Shown here: one piece after another, positions 27,112 to 35,805 of the stretch
Numbering within the stretch: the first letter of the stretch is position 1
Layout of the letters: each line of letters begins with the position of its first letter
DNA from: Calothrix sp. PCC 7103
GTDB lineage: Bacteria > Cyanobacteriota > Cyanobacteriia > Cyanobacteriales > Nostocaceae
Assembly: GCF_000331305.1 (NCBI RefSeq)
Contig: NZ_KB217478.1
Coordinates: 5,939,646 to 6,003,645, forward strand
DNA: 64,000 nt
Reading direction: 5' to 3'
Notes under the pieces: generated by a model
What the model was told of the DNA's origin: nothing
Database searches by the model: none
Seen by the model: the letters and a program-made list of their open reading frames with translations, nothing else
Translations under genes and position numbers: made by a program

Positions 27112-27564
27112 TCATTCACGCGGGATACTTTTTGAGGCGCCTTCCTTACCAGATGCGGGTTGTGTACGAATTGAGTTAGCAGCATCTCGCAGTAGAAGTA
27201 GAGGAATAGTAAAGCTGCCAAGAATCGCAATAACTATAGCCAATATCCAAACCATAATACGATTTGGCTTATAATCTTCGCGCTGGATTTGCTGAAATAT
27301 CTGGTCGTATCGCCATACGGCAAATATTATAGTCGCAATACCAAGTACTACTAAACTAATACCCAAATTTTCAGAATTGAAAACAGGATGTGGTATTGGA
27401 GTTTGCTGAGTTGTTGCTGCATTTAGCTGACGCACGAATAATCCAAAGCGCGCAATCGCAAATCCAAACCCAATCAAGGCAATCGAAGTTCGCATCCAAG
27501 CCAAGAATGTACGTTCGTTTGCTTGATGTTCACGAATGCGGTCAATTTTACGTAATCTAGTCAC
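27112..27564 (-). CDS. DUF202 (YidH-type) inner-membrane protein
   Basis: A 150-residue protein with the DUF202 signature REHQANERTFLAWMRTSIALIGFGFAIARFG followed by two more hydrophobic helices (LGISLVVLGIATIIFAVWRY and MVWILAIVIAILGSFTIPLLL). It is a small three-helix membrane protein of unknown function, widespread in bacteria. It lies 57 bases upstream of the pentapeptide gene on the same strand, so they may be co-transcribed. Confidence 0.87.
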   Translation of the reverse strand: MTRLRKIDRIREHQANERTFLAWMRTSIALIGFGFAIARFGLFVRQLNAATTQQTPIPHPVFNSENLGISLVVLGIATIIFAVWRYDQIFQQIQREDYKPNRIMVWILAIVIAILGSFTIPLLLLRDAANSIRTQPASGKEGASKSIPRE

Positions 27565-27610
27565 ACCTACTCAAAACCAAATAAAAGGCGACAAGAAGCA
27601 TAATAAGCTG

Positions 27611-28261
27611 TTATCGGATATTCGGCATATGGATAAAGTAATATTTTAGGGCACCTTTAAAATGAGCATAATTCCAAATAAGTGAAACTGTATTGCCATA
27701 CTTTCCAACTTCTCCAGAGCAATAAGGTTTATCAGAATGTTTAAAAAACTTTATAATATTACTTTCAACTTTATAAATTCCTTTCCCTATAAATCTATGC
27801 TCTTTATTAAACCATTTGGCAACTGCTTCAATATCTTGTTTAAAATAAACAGTTATACTCAAAATGGTTCCGTCTTGATAAAACCTCAAAAACTCGTAAT
27901 CACCAGGCCAAGTGTAATTACAGTACAAACCATCAAAACGAATATAACAATGCTGGATATAATGACATAATGCAGCTTGAACGTTTATTTCTTTTCTATC
28001 TTTTAACAAATCATAAGCGAATTGATAAACTTCCTCTTCTGGGTCATTTAATGCTTGTATCACGAGCAATAAACCTTCTGTATCATAATTTAAGGCTCTT
28101 GATAAAGCATGTACCCGATTTTCAACAACCTGACTTAACAACCTTTCTTTAAGTTGTCTAATTCCTTGTATTTCTCCCAAAACAGCAGCATTTATAGGAT
28201 AAGGATTATTACCCCCTAAGACAGCATCATAACTTCTAGGATTATGTAAATCGTTTGACAT
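27611..28261 (-). CDS. Cyanobacterial protein with repeat-associated N-terminal domain, paralogue 2
   Basis: A 216-residue protein with the same two-part layout as the gene at 16218. The N-terminal block has YDAVLGGNN, AAVLGEIQGI, ALSRALNYDTEGLLLVIQALNDPEE and FAYDLLKDRKE. The C-terminal part has FDGLYCNYTWPGDYEFLRFYQDGTIL, KGIYKVESNIIKF and GNTVSLIWNYAHF. Overall identity looks low enough for an old duplication. Function unknown. Confidence 0.65.
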   Translation of the reverse strand: MSNDLHNPRSYDAVLGGNNPYPINAAVLGEIQGIRQLKERLLSQVVENRVHALSRALNYDTEGLLLVIQALNDPEEEVYQFAYDLLKDRKEINVQAALCHYIQHCYIRFDGLYCNYTWPGDYEFLRFYQDGTILSITVYFKQDIEAVAKWFNKEHRFIGKGIYKVESNIIKFFKHSDKPYCSGEVGKYGNTVSLIWNYAHFKGALKYYFIHMPNIR

Positions 28262-28414
28262 AAGATTACAACAACTTAGGCTTCACATATATTTATATCT
28301 AAGGCGCCTGGATTTATGCATTTTTTATTTAATTAAAGGACAACGGCGCCTTTTTGTTGTAATCAGACGATACGCATCGTGTAATATTAAACAAAAAGCG
28401 CTCAAATTTTTTAA

Positions 28415-28582
28415 TCAAGCGTAGGTAACAAACTTCTTGCACCAAGTACACTTGCAGAAATTTACTATGAACGGACTGGCGCCAAGTTAAGTAAACTTGG
28501 TACGTCTAAAGCGGAAGCGCGTGCTATGAATAAGTTACTTAAGGAAATTGGAATCAAAATGCATGAAACCCTTATCTGGTAA
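28415..28582 (+). pseudogene. Remnant frame without start codon
   Basis: An open stretch reads VGNKLLAPSTLAEIYYERTG, then SKAEARAMNKLLKEIGI, and ends at TAA 28580-28582. The composition is protein-like, but there is no start and a stop lies immediately upstream. It looks like the tail of a degraded gene, possibly of phage or plasmid origin. The remainder of 28262-28909 is non-coding with several GGCGCC sites. Confidence 0.3.
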
Positions 28583-28909
28583 AGGTTATAGTTCTATTCA
28601 GCAACCCCTAATTACACTAACTTTTTAAGCTTGCTCAAACTCAACCACCGTTTGAGGTATTTATAAATCTTGATAGTTTAAAAGTTTATTTTTACACTTG
28701 TTTGCCTCTGTATTATCCCGTAAATTCAACCAATAATCAAATCGCATTTCTTTTTTTATATTCATACCTGTGCGCTAACACTCCTTATAATTAAATAGTT
28801 ATTACTTGATTATTAATTGTTTTTCTCATAGGCGCCCCTTGAACGGTTACGTCCATATGATTGTTATTTAGTACACAACCATCCTATCAAGTTTGTTAGT
28901 CTTTGTAAA

Positions 28910-30211
28910 CTATGTTAATAAATTTGATATTAGTTGGAAGCTCTCCAGAGCAACTTGAATTTGTTCAGCATCAATAACCAATGGGGGGCAAAAACGAATA
29001 GCAGCTTTACCACAACCTAGTAATAGTAACCCCTGATGAAAAGCAGCATTGATAATAGCATCGCGCGAAGATGTACTCAAATTGCCCTCTGAATCTAAAA
29101 TATCTACTGCTACCATCAACCCTTTCCCACGTGGTCTAGAAATTTGACTGTAACGTTGATGCAATTTAAATAAACCCGCTTGTAACAATTCTCCCATTTT
29201 AGTGGCATTATCCATCAACCCATTCTCAAGTAACCGTAATGTTGCGATACCCGCAGCACATGCAACTGGGTTTCCACCAAATGTAGTAGCGTGAGAACCA
29301 GGTTTCCATGTCATAATTTCACTACGGGCAATAATGGCGCCCAAAGGTAAACCGCTAGCAATACCTTTTGCTGTTGTAATAATATCCGGTGCCACGTTCC
29401 AATGTTCAATAGCAAACAATTTTCCAGTCCGTCCCATCCCAGACTGCACCTCATCGACTATCATCAAAATACCGTGTTTATCACATATCTCGCGTATACG
29501 CTGTAAAAACCCATCTTCAGGAACTATATAACCACCTTCACCTTGTATAGCTTCCACTATAATTGCCGCAACTTCATTAGGTGGCAGTATCGTTGTAAAT
29601 AACTGTTCTAAATAATCTAAACTTGTTCCTGTACCATAAGGTATGTGAGTAACTCCTGGTAATAAAGAACCAAAATTAGCTCGTTGTACACTTTTAGAAC
29701 CAGTCAAAGCCATTGCTCCATAAGTGCGTCCATGAAAGGCGCCTAAAAATGCCACAATTAAATTACGACCAGTATAATAACGTGCAAGTTTAATGGCACC
29801 TTCATTAGACTCGGCGCCAGAGTTACTAAAAAATACCTTAGATTTTCCGTGGAGAGGCGCCCTATTCACTAGCATTTCAGCTAATTCAATCATTGGCTTA
29901 TAGTAAAAATCAGTACCAGACATATGCAGTAAATTTACTGACTGTTCTTGAATTGCCCGCACAACATCAGGATGACAATGACCAGTTGAAGTAACAGCAA
30001 TACCCGCTGTCATATCTAAAAACACATTACCATCAACATCTTCCACCATACACCCCTCACCTCGCGCAACTACAAGTGGATAGTCACGGGTATAAGAAGG
30101 TGATGTTACAGCATGGTCACGTTCGACTAACATCTTCGCACGTGGTCCAGGTAACGAAGTCAACAACTGAGGCGAACATGGCAATGGTCTTTTAACAGGT
30201 ATACTTAACAT
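28910..30211 (-). CDS. Class III aminotransferase (4-aminobutyrate/acetylornithine type)
   Basis: A 433-residue PLP enzyme. Features are FLDMTAGIAVTSTGHCHPDVV, the PLP phosphate-binding NSGAESNEGAIKLARYYTGR, FHGRTYGAMALTGSK, IVEAIQGEGGYIVP, IVDEVQSGMGRTGK (the PLP-ring Asp) and the Schiff-base Lys in TTAKGIASGLPLGA. It transfers an omega-amino group to 2-oxoglutarate; whether the donor is GABA, ornithine or another amine is undetermined. An extra 25 N-terminal residues (PLPCSPQLLTSLPGPRA) are of the type found in the GABA aminotransferase branch. Confidence 0.88.
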   Translation of the reverse strand: MLSIPVKRPLPCSPQLLTSLPGPRAKMLVERDHAVTSPSYTRDYPLVVARGEGCMVEDVDGNVFLDMTAGIAVTSTGHCHPDVVRAIQEQSVNLLHMSGTDFYYKPMIELAEMLVNRAPLHGKSKVFFSNSGAESNEGAIKLARYYTGRNLIVAFLGAFHGRTYGAMALTGSKSVQRANFGSLLPGVTHIPYGTGTSLDYLEQLFTTILPPNEVAAIIVEAIQGEGGYIVPEDGFLQRIREICDKHGILMIVDEVQSGMGRTGKLFAIEHWNVAPDIITTAKGIASGLPLGAIIARSEIMTWKPGSHATTFGGNPVACAAGIATLRLLENGLMDNATKMGELLQAGLFKLHQRYSQISRPRGKGLMVAVDILDSEGNLSTSSRDAIINAAFHQGLLLLGCGKAAIRFCPPLVIDAEQIQVALESFQLISNLLT

Positions 30212-30584
30212 TGCTTGTATATTTAACTAAATATATATTTAGTTATTTTTACGACAAGTTTCATTCTCATTCTGTCACAAAAATAACAGATTTATAACTT
30301 CAACACTTAAACAAATAGTGTAATAAAGCACAAGGTAAGAAAGTTATATCTTTGCTTTATCTTGAAGTCAATATTGCTACTTTTTTTTGTTAATTACGTA
30401 TTATTATCCTCCGGAGACACTCCGTGAACGCAAAAAAAGCGCTATTTTATAGAGTTACTGTAATTTCTGCTGAAACAAGTTGTACTGTGACTATAACAGT
30501 AGAGGTAAAAAAGATGATAATTATTATTATATAAAATCAGATACAAAATAAAATTTTGGTGGGTCAAAGCCCACCATTGAAAAA
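30212..30584. other. AT-rich intergenic region
   Basis: Contains a short hairpin-like TCCTCCGGAGACACTCCGTG (30408-30427). No gene seen. Confidence 0.4.
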
Positions 30585-31043
30585 CTAATTAATTTCTTCT
30601 TTTATCGAGTCAATTGTTGCAGATAGCTCTTTGCGCTTTAATTCGTTCTTGAGATAGCGGTTCACAAACCAAGCAGTATAACCAATACCAATCAGTTGGA
30701 AAGATTCTTTAAGCAATGGAAAAGTATTGATGGCGCCAACAACTGCTAGCATTATCCGTAGTGCAAAAACTGTTGCGACTAATGCACCAAAGCTAATAAA
30801 CAAAAACTTGTATTCGCTATAGAACCAAGCTGCATTACTAGGTAACTCTGCAAAAAAGTCAGAAATTTGGGCGCCTATTTTTTCTAAGTCGGTTTCAGTC
30901 TCGGTCGCAGGAGGCAGCATTGGACGGGTCGCAAGCTGTGAACTTCCTAACGCAGCAGTATTTTGAGAAATCTCTGAAATTTCAGAGATTTTGTCAACGT
31001 ACTCTGGCTCTTTATATTCTTGTGTTGGTAGTTGAGCTGTCAT
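30585..31043 (-). CDS. CAAD-domain thylakoid membrane protein
   Basis: A 152-residue protein. A polar N-terminal half of variable sequence leads into the CAAD domain. The domain has an amphipathic helix (AQISDFFAELPSNAAWFYSEYK), two transmembrane helices (FLFISFGALVATVFALRIMLAVVGAI and FQLIGIGYTAWFVNRYL) and a charged C-terminal helix. In cyanobacteria this domain anchors some aminoacyl-tRNA synthetases to thylakoids, and in plants it is the CURT1-like family that bends grana margins. Here it is freestanding, the CURT1-like form, so a thylakoid curvature or organisation role is likely. Confidence 0.88.
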   Translation of the reverse strand: MTAQLPTQEYKEPEYVDKISEISEISQNTAALGSSQLATRPMLPPATETETDLEKIGAQISDFFAELPSNAAWFYSEYKFLFISFGALVATVFALRIMLAVVGAINTFPLLKESFQLIGIGYTAWFVNRYLKNELKRKELSATIDSIKEEIN

Positions 31044-31306
31044 ATGTGCCTCCTAGTATACTAAACAATGGGTTTTATTGCTTTAAATCAAGCTTTGAAC
31101 CAAACTTGTAAAAATTTATTGAGCATTATTACTATTATTTCCACATTTCCAGAAAAAAATTAACTCAATCACTCGGAGTAAGCTGCATATTTCTTCCGAT
31201 GGATTATTACAACATAAAGAACTAGACATTAGCTGTATCTACCTTTAGAAGCATTTTACACCTTTATCAGCATTATAAAATAAAATTGTCATCATAGAAC
31301 TGCTAC

Positions 31307-31939
31307 ATGCATATACAAAATTTTATTCAAAGCTTGTTAGGTCAAGCTCCAAAGCCTGTCTTACTATTCGATTCAGTCGAAAAAGCCAACGATATCGCTT
31401 TTATGCTCAAAGGCAAATGGGATGGTTGCAATGGTGTGGCTATATACCCATGCGATGAAGTTGCGGTGAACACTGCTGCAAGTTTGCTCGAAACGTCATG
31501 GTGTTATCAAGGTGATGCAAAAGCTGTTATTGAGAGTTTAAAACCCTTAGAACTCAAAACTAGTTATGCAAGAGGAGAGCGAATTTTTATCAACGCTAAC
31601 TTGAGATGTGCTGAACTTGTAGGCGCCGATTTAAGCGAAGCTAATTTCAGTTGTGCTAAACTAGATTGTGCGAATTTTAGTGAAGCTAATTTAAGTAAAG
31701 TCACTTTAACTGGGGCATCCGCGACCGAAATCAACTTAAAGCAGGCAAACTTGAGCGATTCAGAGCTAATAAGAACCAATTTCAAACTCGCTAATTTGGA
31801 AGGTGCTGATTTTAGAGGTGCAAATTTGACTCACGTTTGCTTTCTTGGAGCTAATTTAACTGGCGCCGACTTTAGAGGAGCGAAGCTTCAGTATACTAAT
31901 CTAAATAACTGTAATTTGACTGATGCTGTTTTCGATTAA
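31307..31939 (+). CDS. Pentapeptide-repeat protein with N-terminal alpha/beta domain
   Basis: A 210-residue cytoplasmic protein. Residues 1-85 form a small unannotated domain (PVLLFDSVEKANDIAFMLKG, CDEVAVNTAASLLE). Residues 86-210 hold about 22 pentapeptides (ANLRCAELVGADLSEANF onward). It is the third pentapeptide protein in the region, on the opposite strand from the others. It lacks a signal peptide, unlike the genes at 25282 and 26477. Function unknown. Confidence 0.8.
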   Translation: MHIQNFIQSLLGQAPKPVLLFDSVEKANDIAFMLKGKWDGCNGVAIYPCDEVAVNTAASLLETSWCYQGDAKAVIESLKPLELKTSYARGERIFINANLRCAELVGADLSEANFSCAKLDCANFSEANLSKVTLTGASATEINLKQANLSDSELIRTNFKLANLEGADFRGANLTHVCFLGANLTGADFRGAKLQYTNLNNCNLTDAVFD

Positions 31940-31976
31940 ATTTGATATACTGCTAATGGGTAGAATATAAACTTTG

Positions 31977-32045
31977 TCATGCTGAACGAAACGTAGTGCA
32001 GTGAAGCATCTTAGAGATTCTTCGCTACGCTCAGAATGACATTTC
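31977..32045. repeat. Palindromic TGTCATTCTGAGCG-type repeat
   Basis: GTCATGCTGAACGAAACGTAG followed by GAGATTCTTCGCTACGCTCAGAATGAC, a near-complete inverted pair. The same family is at 19225-19490 and 33733-33821. Confidence 0.75.
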
Positions 32046-32165
32046 TTACCCGTGTTAAGTATAATTAAAGATAGTGCATTTGTTCGGTTTTCCTGACAAT
32101 CAACTCACCCTAATTTTAAAAAAAACTTCGTCAAAATATAAATAGAGTGTATATGGTATGTAATT

Positions 32166-32357
32166 ATGTTCCCATTTTATTTTTGGAATAATTTTTGTTA
32201 TAACCCAGATGCTGTTTCTCGTAAAGCGCGCTTGGAGCGGAAGTTAAGTTTTCTGAAAACGATGCGTGATGATATTGAAACCAGATTAGCTGGTTTAAAT
32301 GCTGCTATTACCAACGTCGAACAGCAGTTAAATCAAGAAGACGCAACTAGAGTCTAG
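32166..32357 (+). CDS. Small coiled-coil protein, 63 aa
   Basis: It starts MFPFYFWNNFCYNPDAVSRK and continues with a heptad-like helix (LERKLSFLKTMRDDIETRLAGLNAAITNVEQQL) predicted to form a coiled coil. It is a monocistronic gene upstream of the histidine kinase, with 100 bases between. No family recognised with certainty; small proteins of this form occur in many bacteria. Confidence 0.5.
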   Translation: MFPFYFWNNFCYNPDAVSRKARLERKLSFLKTMRDDIETRLAGLNAAITNVEQQLNQEDATRV

Positions 32358-32462
32358 TTTTAGAAACCGGGTTTCTTTGTATAATAAATGTTGAATTTAC
32401 CCTGGCACCGAATGGCAAAAACGATGCATCATAAAAGATAATAGTTTATATTTGTGTTATCT

Positions 32463-33719
32463 ATGCATCATTTGGCAGAGTCAACAAACGTGTCATTCAT
32501 TTTAACGGGCGAGAATATAATTATAGCTTGTTGTTATTTTGCTATATCATCGGGAATTACATATGGTGTCTGGCGTAACAGACATGCTGGGGTAGACCCA
32601 CTTGTGATGGCAGTAGCAGGAATATTTTTTAGCTGTGCAATTGGTCATGGTATGCATGGTGCTGGGATGCTGGGACTACCTAATCCAATTGCTTGGCAAG
32701 CTGCAACAGATTTAGCGACGGTAATAATTGCCATATATTTTCTGAGTTTTTATCGAAGCTTTGATTTGCTAGCACGCTTCAGTCAAATATTTTCTTCTAA
32801 AGTCGAGCTTGAAAATAAAAATGAAATTTTAGAAGAAGCAATGCGGAAATTACAGCGTACTCAAAGTCAATTAATACAACAAGAGAAAATGTCTGGTTTA
32901 GGGCAGTTAGTGGCAGGTGTTGCACACGAAATCAATAATCCTGTAAATTTTATACACGCTAATCTAGATTATATGCAGGAATATACTCTTGATATGCTGG
33001 GATTTGTGGAGCTTTATCAAAAATATTATCCCACACCAGTCGCAGAAATTAGCGCGCGAGCAAAAAAAATTGATTTAGAGTTTATCAAACAAGATTTGTT
33101 CAAAATTCTCAACTCGATGACAATAGGTACTAAGCGTATCCAAGAGATAGTATTATCGCTGCGGAACTTCTCACGTATGGATGAAGCAGACTTGAAAAAA
33201 GTAGATATTCATGAAGGAATTGATAGTACATTGTTAATTTTGCAGCATCGTTTTATAGCTAGTTATGAAAAATTGGAAATCGAGATTATCAAAAACTATG
33301 GTGCCATTCCAGAAGTAGAGTGTTATCCAGGACAATTGAACCAAGTGTTTATGAATATTTTATCAAATGCTGTTGATGCTTTGGAAGAAATAAATCACGA
33401 ACGAAAAAAGCAAAATATAAAAGGCAATTCAAATAAAATTACAATTAGCACCTCAATAGTGGATTCGCAGTGGGTAGAAGTAAAAATTGCCAATAATGGG
33501 CCAGATATTCCCGAACATCTACACCAACGTATTTTCGACCCATTTTTCACGACAAAACCTGTTGGTAAAGGTACAGGTATGGGAATGTCTATCAGCTATC
33601 AAATTATTACTGAAAGACATCAAGGTAAGTTAATGTTTACATCAATGAGTGGCGCCGATACAGAGTTTATAATCCAAATTCCCATTTGTCAAAAGTCTCT
33701 TGCGACGCTACGAAGTTGA
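32463..33719 (+). CDS. Histidine kinase with ethylene-receptor-like membrane domain
   Basis: 418 residues from ATG 32463 (an in-frame GTG at 32454 is less likely). Three N-terminal helices (residues 14-98) resemble the plant ETR1 sensor: Y25, C58 and H62 have exactly the spacing of ETR1 Tyr32, Cys65 and His69 (IACCYFAIS ... SCAIGHGMH). The Asp25 and Pro36 positions are Asn18 and Ser29, so copper/ethylene binding is uncertain. A coiled-coil linker precedes HisKA with phospho-acceptor H155 (GVAHEINNPVNF) and the ATPase domain with N, G1 and G2 boxes (MNILSNAVDAL, IANNGPDIPE, GKGTGMGMSIS). No response regulator is adjacent. Confidence 0.87.
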   Translation: MHHLAESTNVSFILTGENIIIACCYFAISSGITYGVWRNRHAGVDPLVMAVAGIFFSCAIGHGMHGAGMLGLPNPIAWQAATDLATVIIAIYFLSFYRSFDLLARFSQIFSSKVELENKNEILEEAMRKLQRTQSQLIQQEKMSGLGQLVAGVAHEINNPVNFIHANLDYMQEYTLDMLGFVELYQKYYPTPVAEISARAKKIDLEFIKQDLFKILNSMTIGTKRIQEIVLSLRNFSRMDEADLKKVDIHEGIDSTLLILQHRFIASYEKLEIEIIKNYGAIPEVECYPGQLNQVFMNILSNAVDALEEINHERKKQNIKGNSNKITISTSIVDSQWVEVKIANNGPDIPEHLHQRIFDPFFTTKPVGKGTGMGMSISYQIITERHQGKLMFTSMSGADTEFIIQIPICQKSLATLRS

Positions 33720-33732
33720 TTAAAATTAAATT

Positions 33733-34034
33733 GTCATTCTCAGCGTAGCGAAAAATCTAAATTGTCATTCCGAACGTAGTCAAGAATCTAAATTGTCATT
33801 CTGAACGTAGTGAAGAATCTAAAAAATCAGCTTTTTAGAAAAGATTATAACTCGAATGATAGATGATATAAATAGTTACTTACAGCTTTTATAAGTATGC
33901 CTTGATATAGCAAATTTTATGATATTTCTATGCTCTAAGCAATAGGCGCCAATATTCCTAGAGGATAAATCAGGTGTAAACATATCCTCTAGGAAAATCT
34001 TCACATGGCGCCAATATTCCTAGAGGATAAATCA
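33733..34034. repeat. Cluster of palindromic and direct repeats
   Basis: Three degenerate copies of the TTGTCATTC(T/C)GAACGTAG-type repeat occupy 33733-33821. A 29-bp direct repeat starting GGCGCCAATATTCCTAGAGG occurs at 33944-33972 and 34006-34034. Between the two lies the inverted TATCCTCTAGGAA (33983-33995), also found at 23068-23113. The cluster marks the left edge of the Argonaute cassette; no gene in 33720-34164. Confidence 0.8.
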
Positions 34035-34164
34035 GATTTACATGTATGTTCTAGTACTTGATGTGATTTATGAAAGTGGCCGACACCTAACTCTAACTTT
34101 GACTCTCTAGTAGATGCATTATCAGACTGATGGTGTAACCAAATGTATGCAGTTATTGATGTAC

Positions 34165-35805
34165 TTAGGGTGCATCAAGATAGATAAGCTTCTTAGCTTT
34201 ATGAGACCAACCACAAAACTGTAGATCAGTATATGAGAGACGAGCAAGTCCGTTTGCCCATTGAAGTGGAGCAGGGAGACGACTGGGTTGGTAAGAGAGA
34301 GTAGCAGAATGGCAAAGAGCAGTAAGCAACGAAGCTATTTCTAATGGGCTATGTCCATTAGGGTTAATTGATGTACGGAATTTTACTGGTGTTGTTAGTA
34401 TTCCATATTGCGGTGAAATACAGGGGTATAGGGCGGTGAAATCTGACCCCTCAAGCAAAATTGTTGTACCTGGTTCGGGTTCTAGTGGCGCACAATGGAT
34501 TAAAGGAGAGCCAGATTTTGAGTACTCAATCAGCGTAAAATTACGGTTGAGCATAGCTTCATAATAAGAGTTTGTTGATTCGTTATGTGGCCTAAGTCCA
34601 TCACGTATAAGATAAATATGCCGATTAGGCGCCAATAATTCTGCTTGGGAAGTAATCCAAGATAAACCCTCACAAAGCACTTTTTTTGAAAGTGTTTCAT
34701 CTTCGTTTTTTCTAGCTCGCCAATGAGCCTGTAATATACCCTCTGGGCTAGTGAGTGTAATTGCTAAAACTTTTCCCTTGTAGTAACCACCTCTACCCAT
34801 ATCAAGTCCAACAAACCAACTATCACGGAAATGAGGAAAGTTATCGGGTTCCGTAACAAAGATGCTCCCGTTAGCTTTTGCGAGGATAGCAATAGCAAGA
34901 CCGTGCCTTGAATAGAGAGGGTTTGATGTAGTTGAGCAAAGTTGGAAAGCTGCTTTTTCAGAATCAAGATACTTTAGCCAATCCATAACTGTGTCAGGTG
35001 GACGAACTCCCTTTTTACCTTCAAGTGGAACCAAGACAATAGGTTGCCCTTGTGTGTGGTCGGACAGAAAAGTTTCTATTTCGGCGCCGTTTCCAAGGTC
35101 TTTAAGAGAAGCATGACATTGCCATTCATGAAGGACGCGCACTATTTCTCTTCCAATATTAAGTGCTGCACCAGTCGCACTGACAGTACCAGAAAGAACC
35201 CCAAGCCTCACAGAAGCTGGTATAGCAGCTTTGCTAGTTTTGACTGCATTCAACAAGTTTTTTGATAACCCTGGATTTTGAACAATTTGAGCTAGGGAGT
35301 GAGAGCAGTTATCAAAGTAGTAGTGTATGTTTATGGCAGGATGCGCTTCTGTATAATCGCTGTGATGCTTAAGCTGTGTCTTACCAAGAGAATTATTGAA
35401 AAACTTTATTAATTGCTCAATACCAGCAATCATTGGTTGATGCCGCAAAACTTCTGGATACTTACCCTTAGAAAAAAGCTCGTCGGTGGAAAAGAAGGTT
35501 GGAAACTTTGACCCAGGCTCAAAAACTAGACGGGTAAGAGAAATACCAACTAAAGTACCTTCTTCGGCTCGTCCAAAAGCTACTCTTGAAAGCTTATAGC
35601 CATTACGACATGTGTACTTAGAGCCTGGTACCTTTATCTCTGACTCTTTTGGGTTCCAAATCCGTAGTGATGTATCCAGAATATCATAGCGGTAGGGGCA
35701 GTCTACTGTCTCAAGGCATTTTTCAAGCAATTCTCTCCAACCATCTGGGCGTGAAATTCCAGGCAGTTGGTAACATTCCCAAATAGAGGCGCCTTTATTA
35801 TTCAT
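34165..35805 (-). CDS. Prokaryotic Argonaute (compact, MID-PIWI)
   Basis: A 546-residue protein. Residues about 1-240 have no PAZ that I recognise. A MID domain follows (PIVLVPLEGKKG at 255-266, TVMDWLKYLDSEKAAFQLCS at 272-291, LAIAILAKANG). The PIWI domain (330-546) includes GLDMGRGGYYKGK (D335), an acidic glycine-finger segment NEDETLS (E368/E370), LIRDGLRPHNE (D402) and the C-terminal PAPLQWANGLARLSY. There N518 aligns with the last catalytic residue of eukaryotic Ago (PAYYAH). The resulting D-E-D-N tetrad could be active. pAgos use short guide nucleic acids against invading DNA or RNA. The gene overlaps the upstream partner by 8 bases, so the two are translationally coupled. Confidence 0.85.
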   Translation of the reverse strand: MNNKGASIWECYQLPGISRPDGWRELLEKCLETVDCPYRYDILDTSLRIWNPKESEIKVPGSKYTCRNGYKLSRVAFGRAEEGTLVGISLTRLVFEPGSKFPTFFSTDELFSKGKYPEVLRHQPMIAGIEQLIKFFNNSLGKTQLKHHSDYTEAHPAINIHYYFDNCSHSLAQIVQNPGLSKNLLNAVKTSKAAIPASVRLGVLSGTVSATGAALNIGREIVRVLHEWQCHASLKDLGNGAEIETFLSDHTQGQPIVLVPLEGKKGVRPPDTVMDWLKYLDSEKAAFQLCSTTSNPLYSRHGLAIAILAKANGSIFVTEPDNFPHFRDSWFVGLDMGRGGYYKGKVLAITLTSPEGILQAHWRARKNEDETLSKKVLCEGLSWITSQAELLAPNRHIYLIRDGLRPHNESTNSYYEAMLNRNFTLIEYSKSGSPLIHCAPLEPEPGTTILLEGSDFTALYPCISPQYGILTTPVKFRTSINPNGHSPLEIASLLTALCHSATLSYQPSRLPAPLQWANGLARLSYTDLQFCGWSHKAKKLIYLDAP

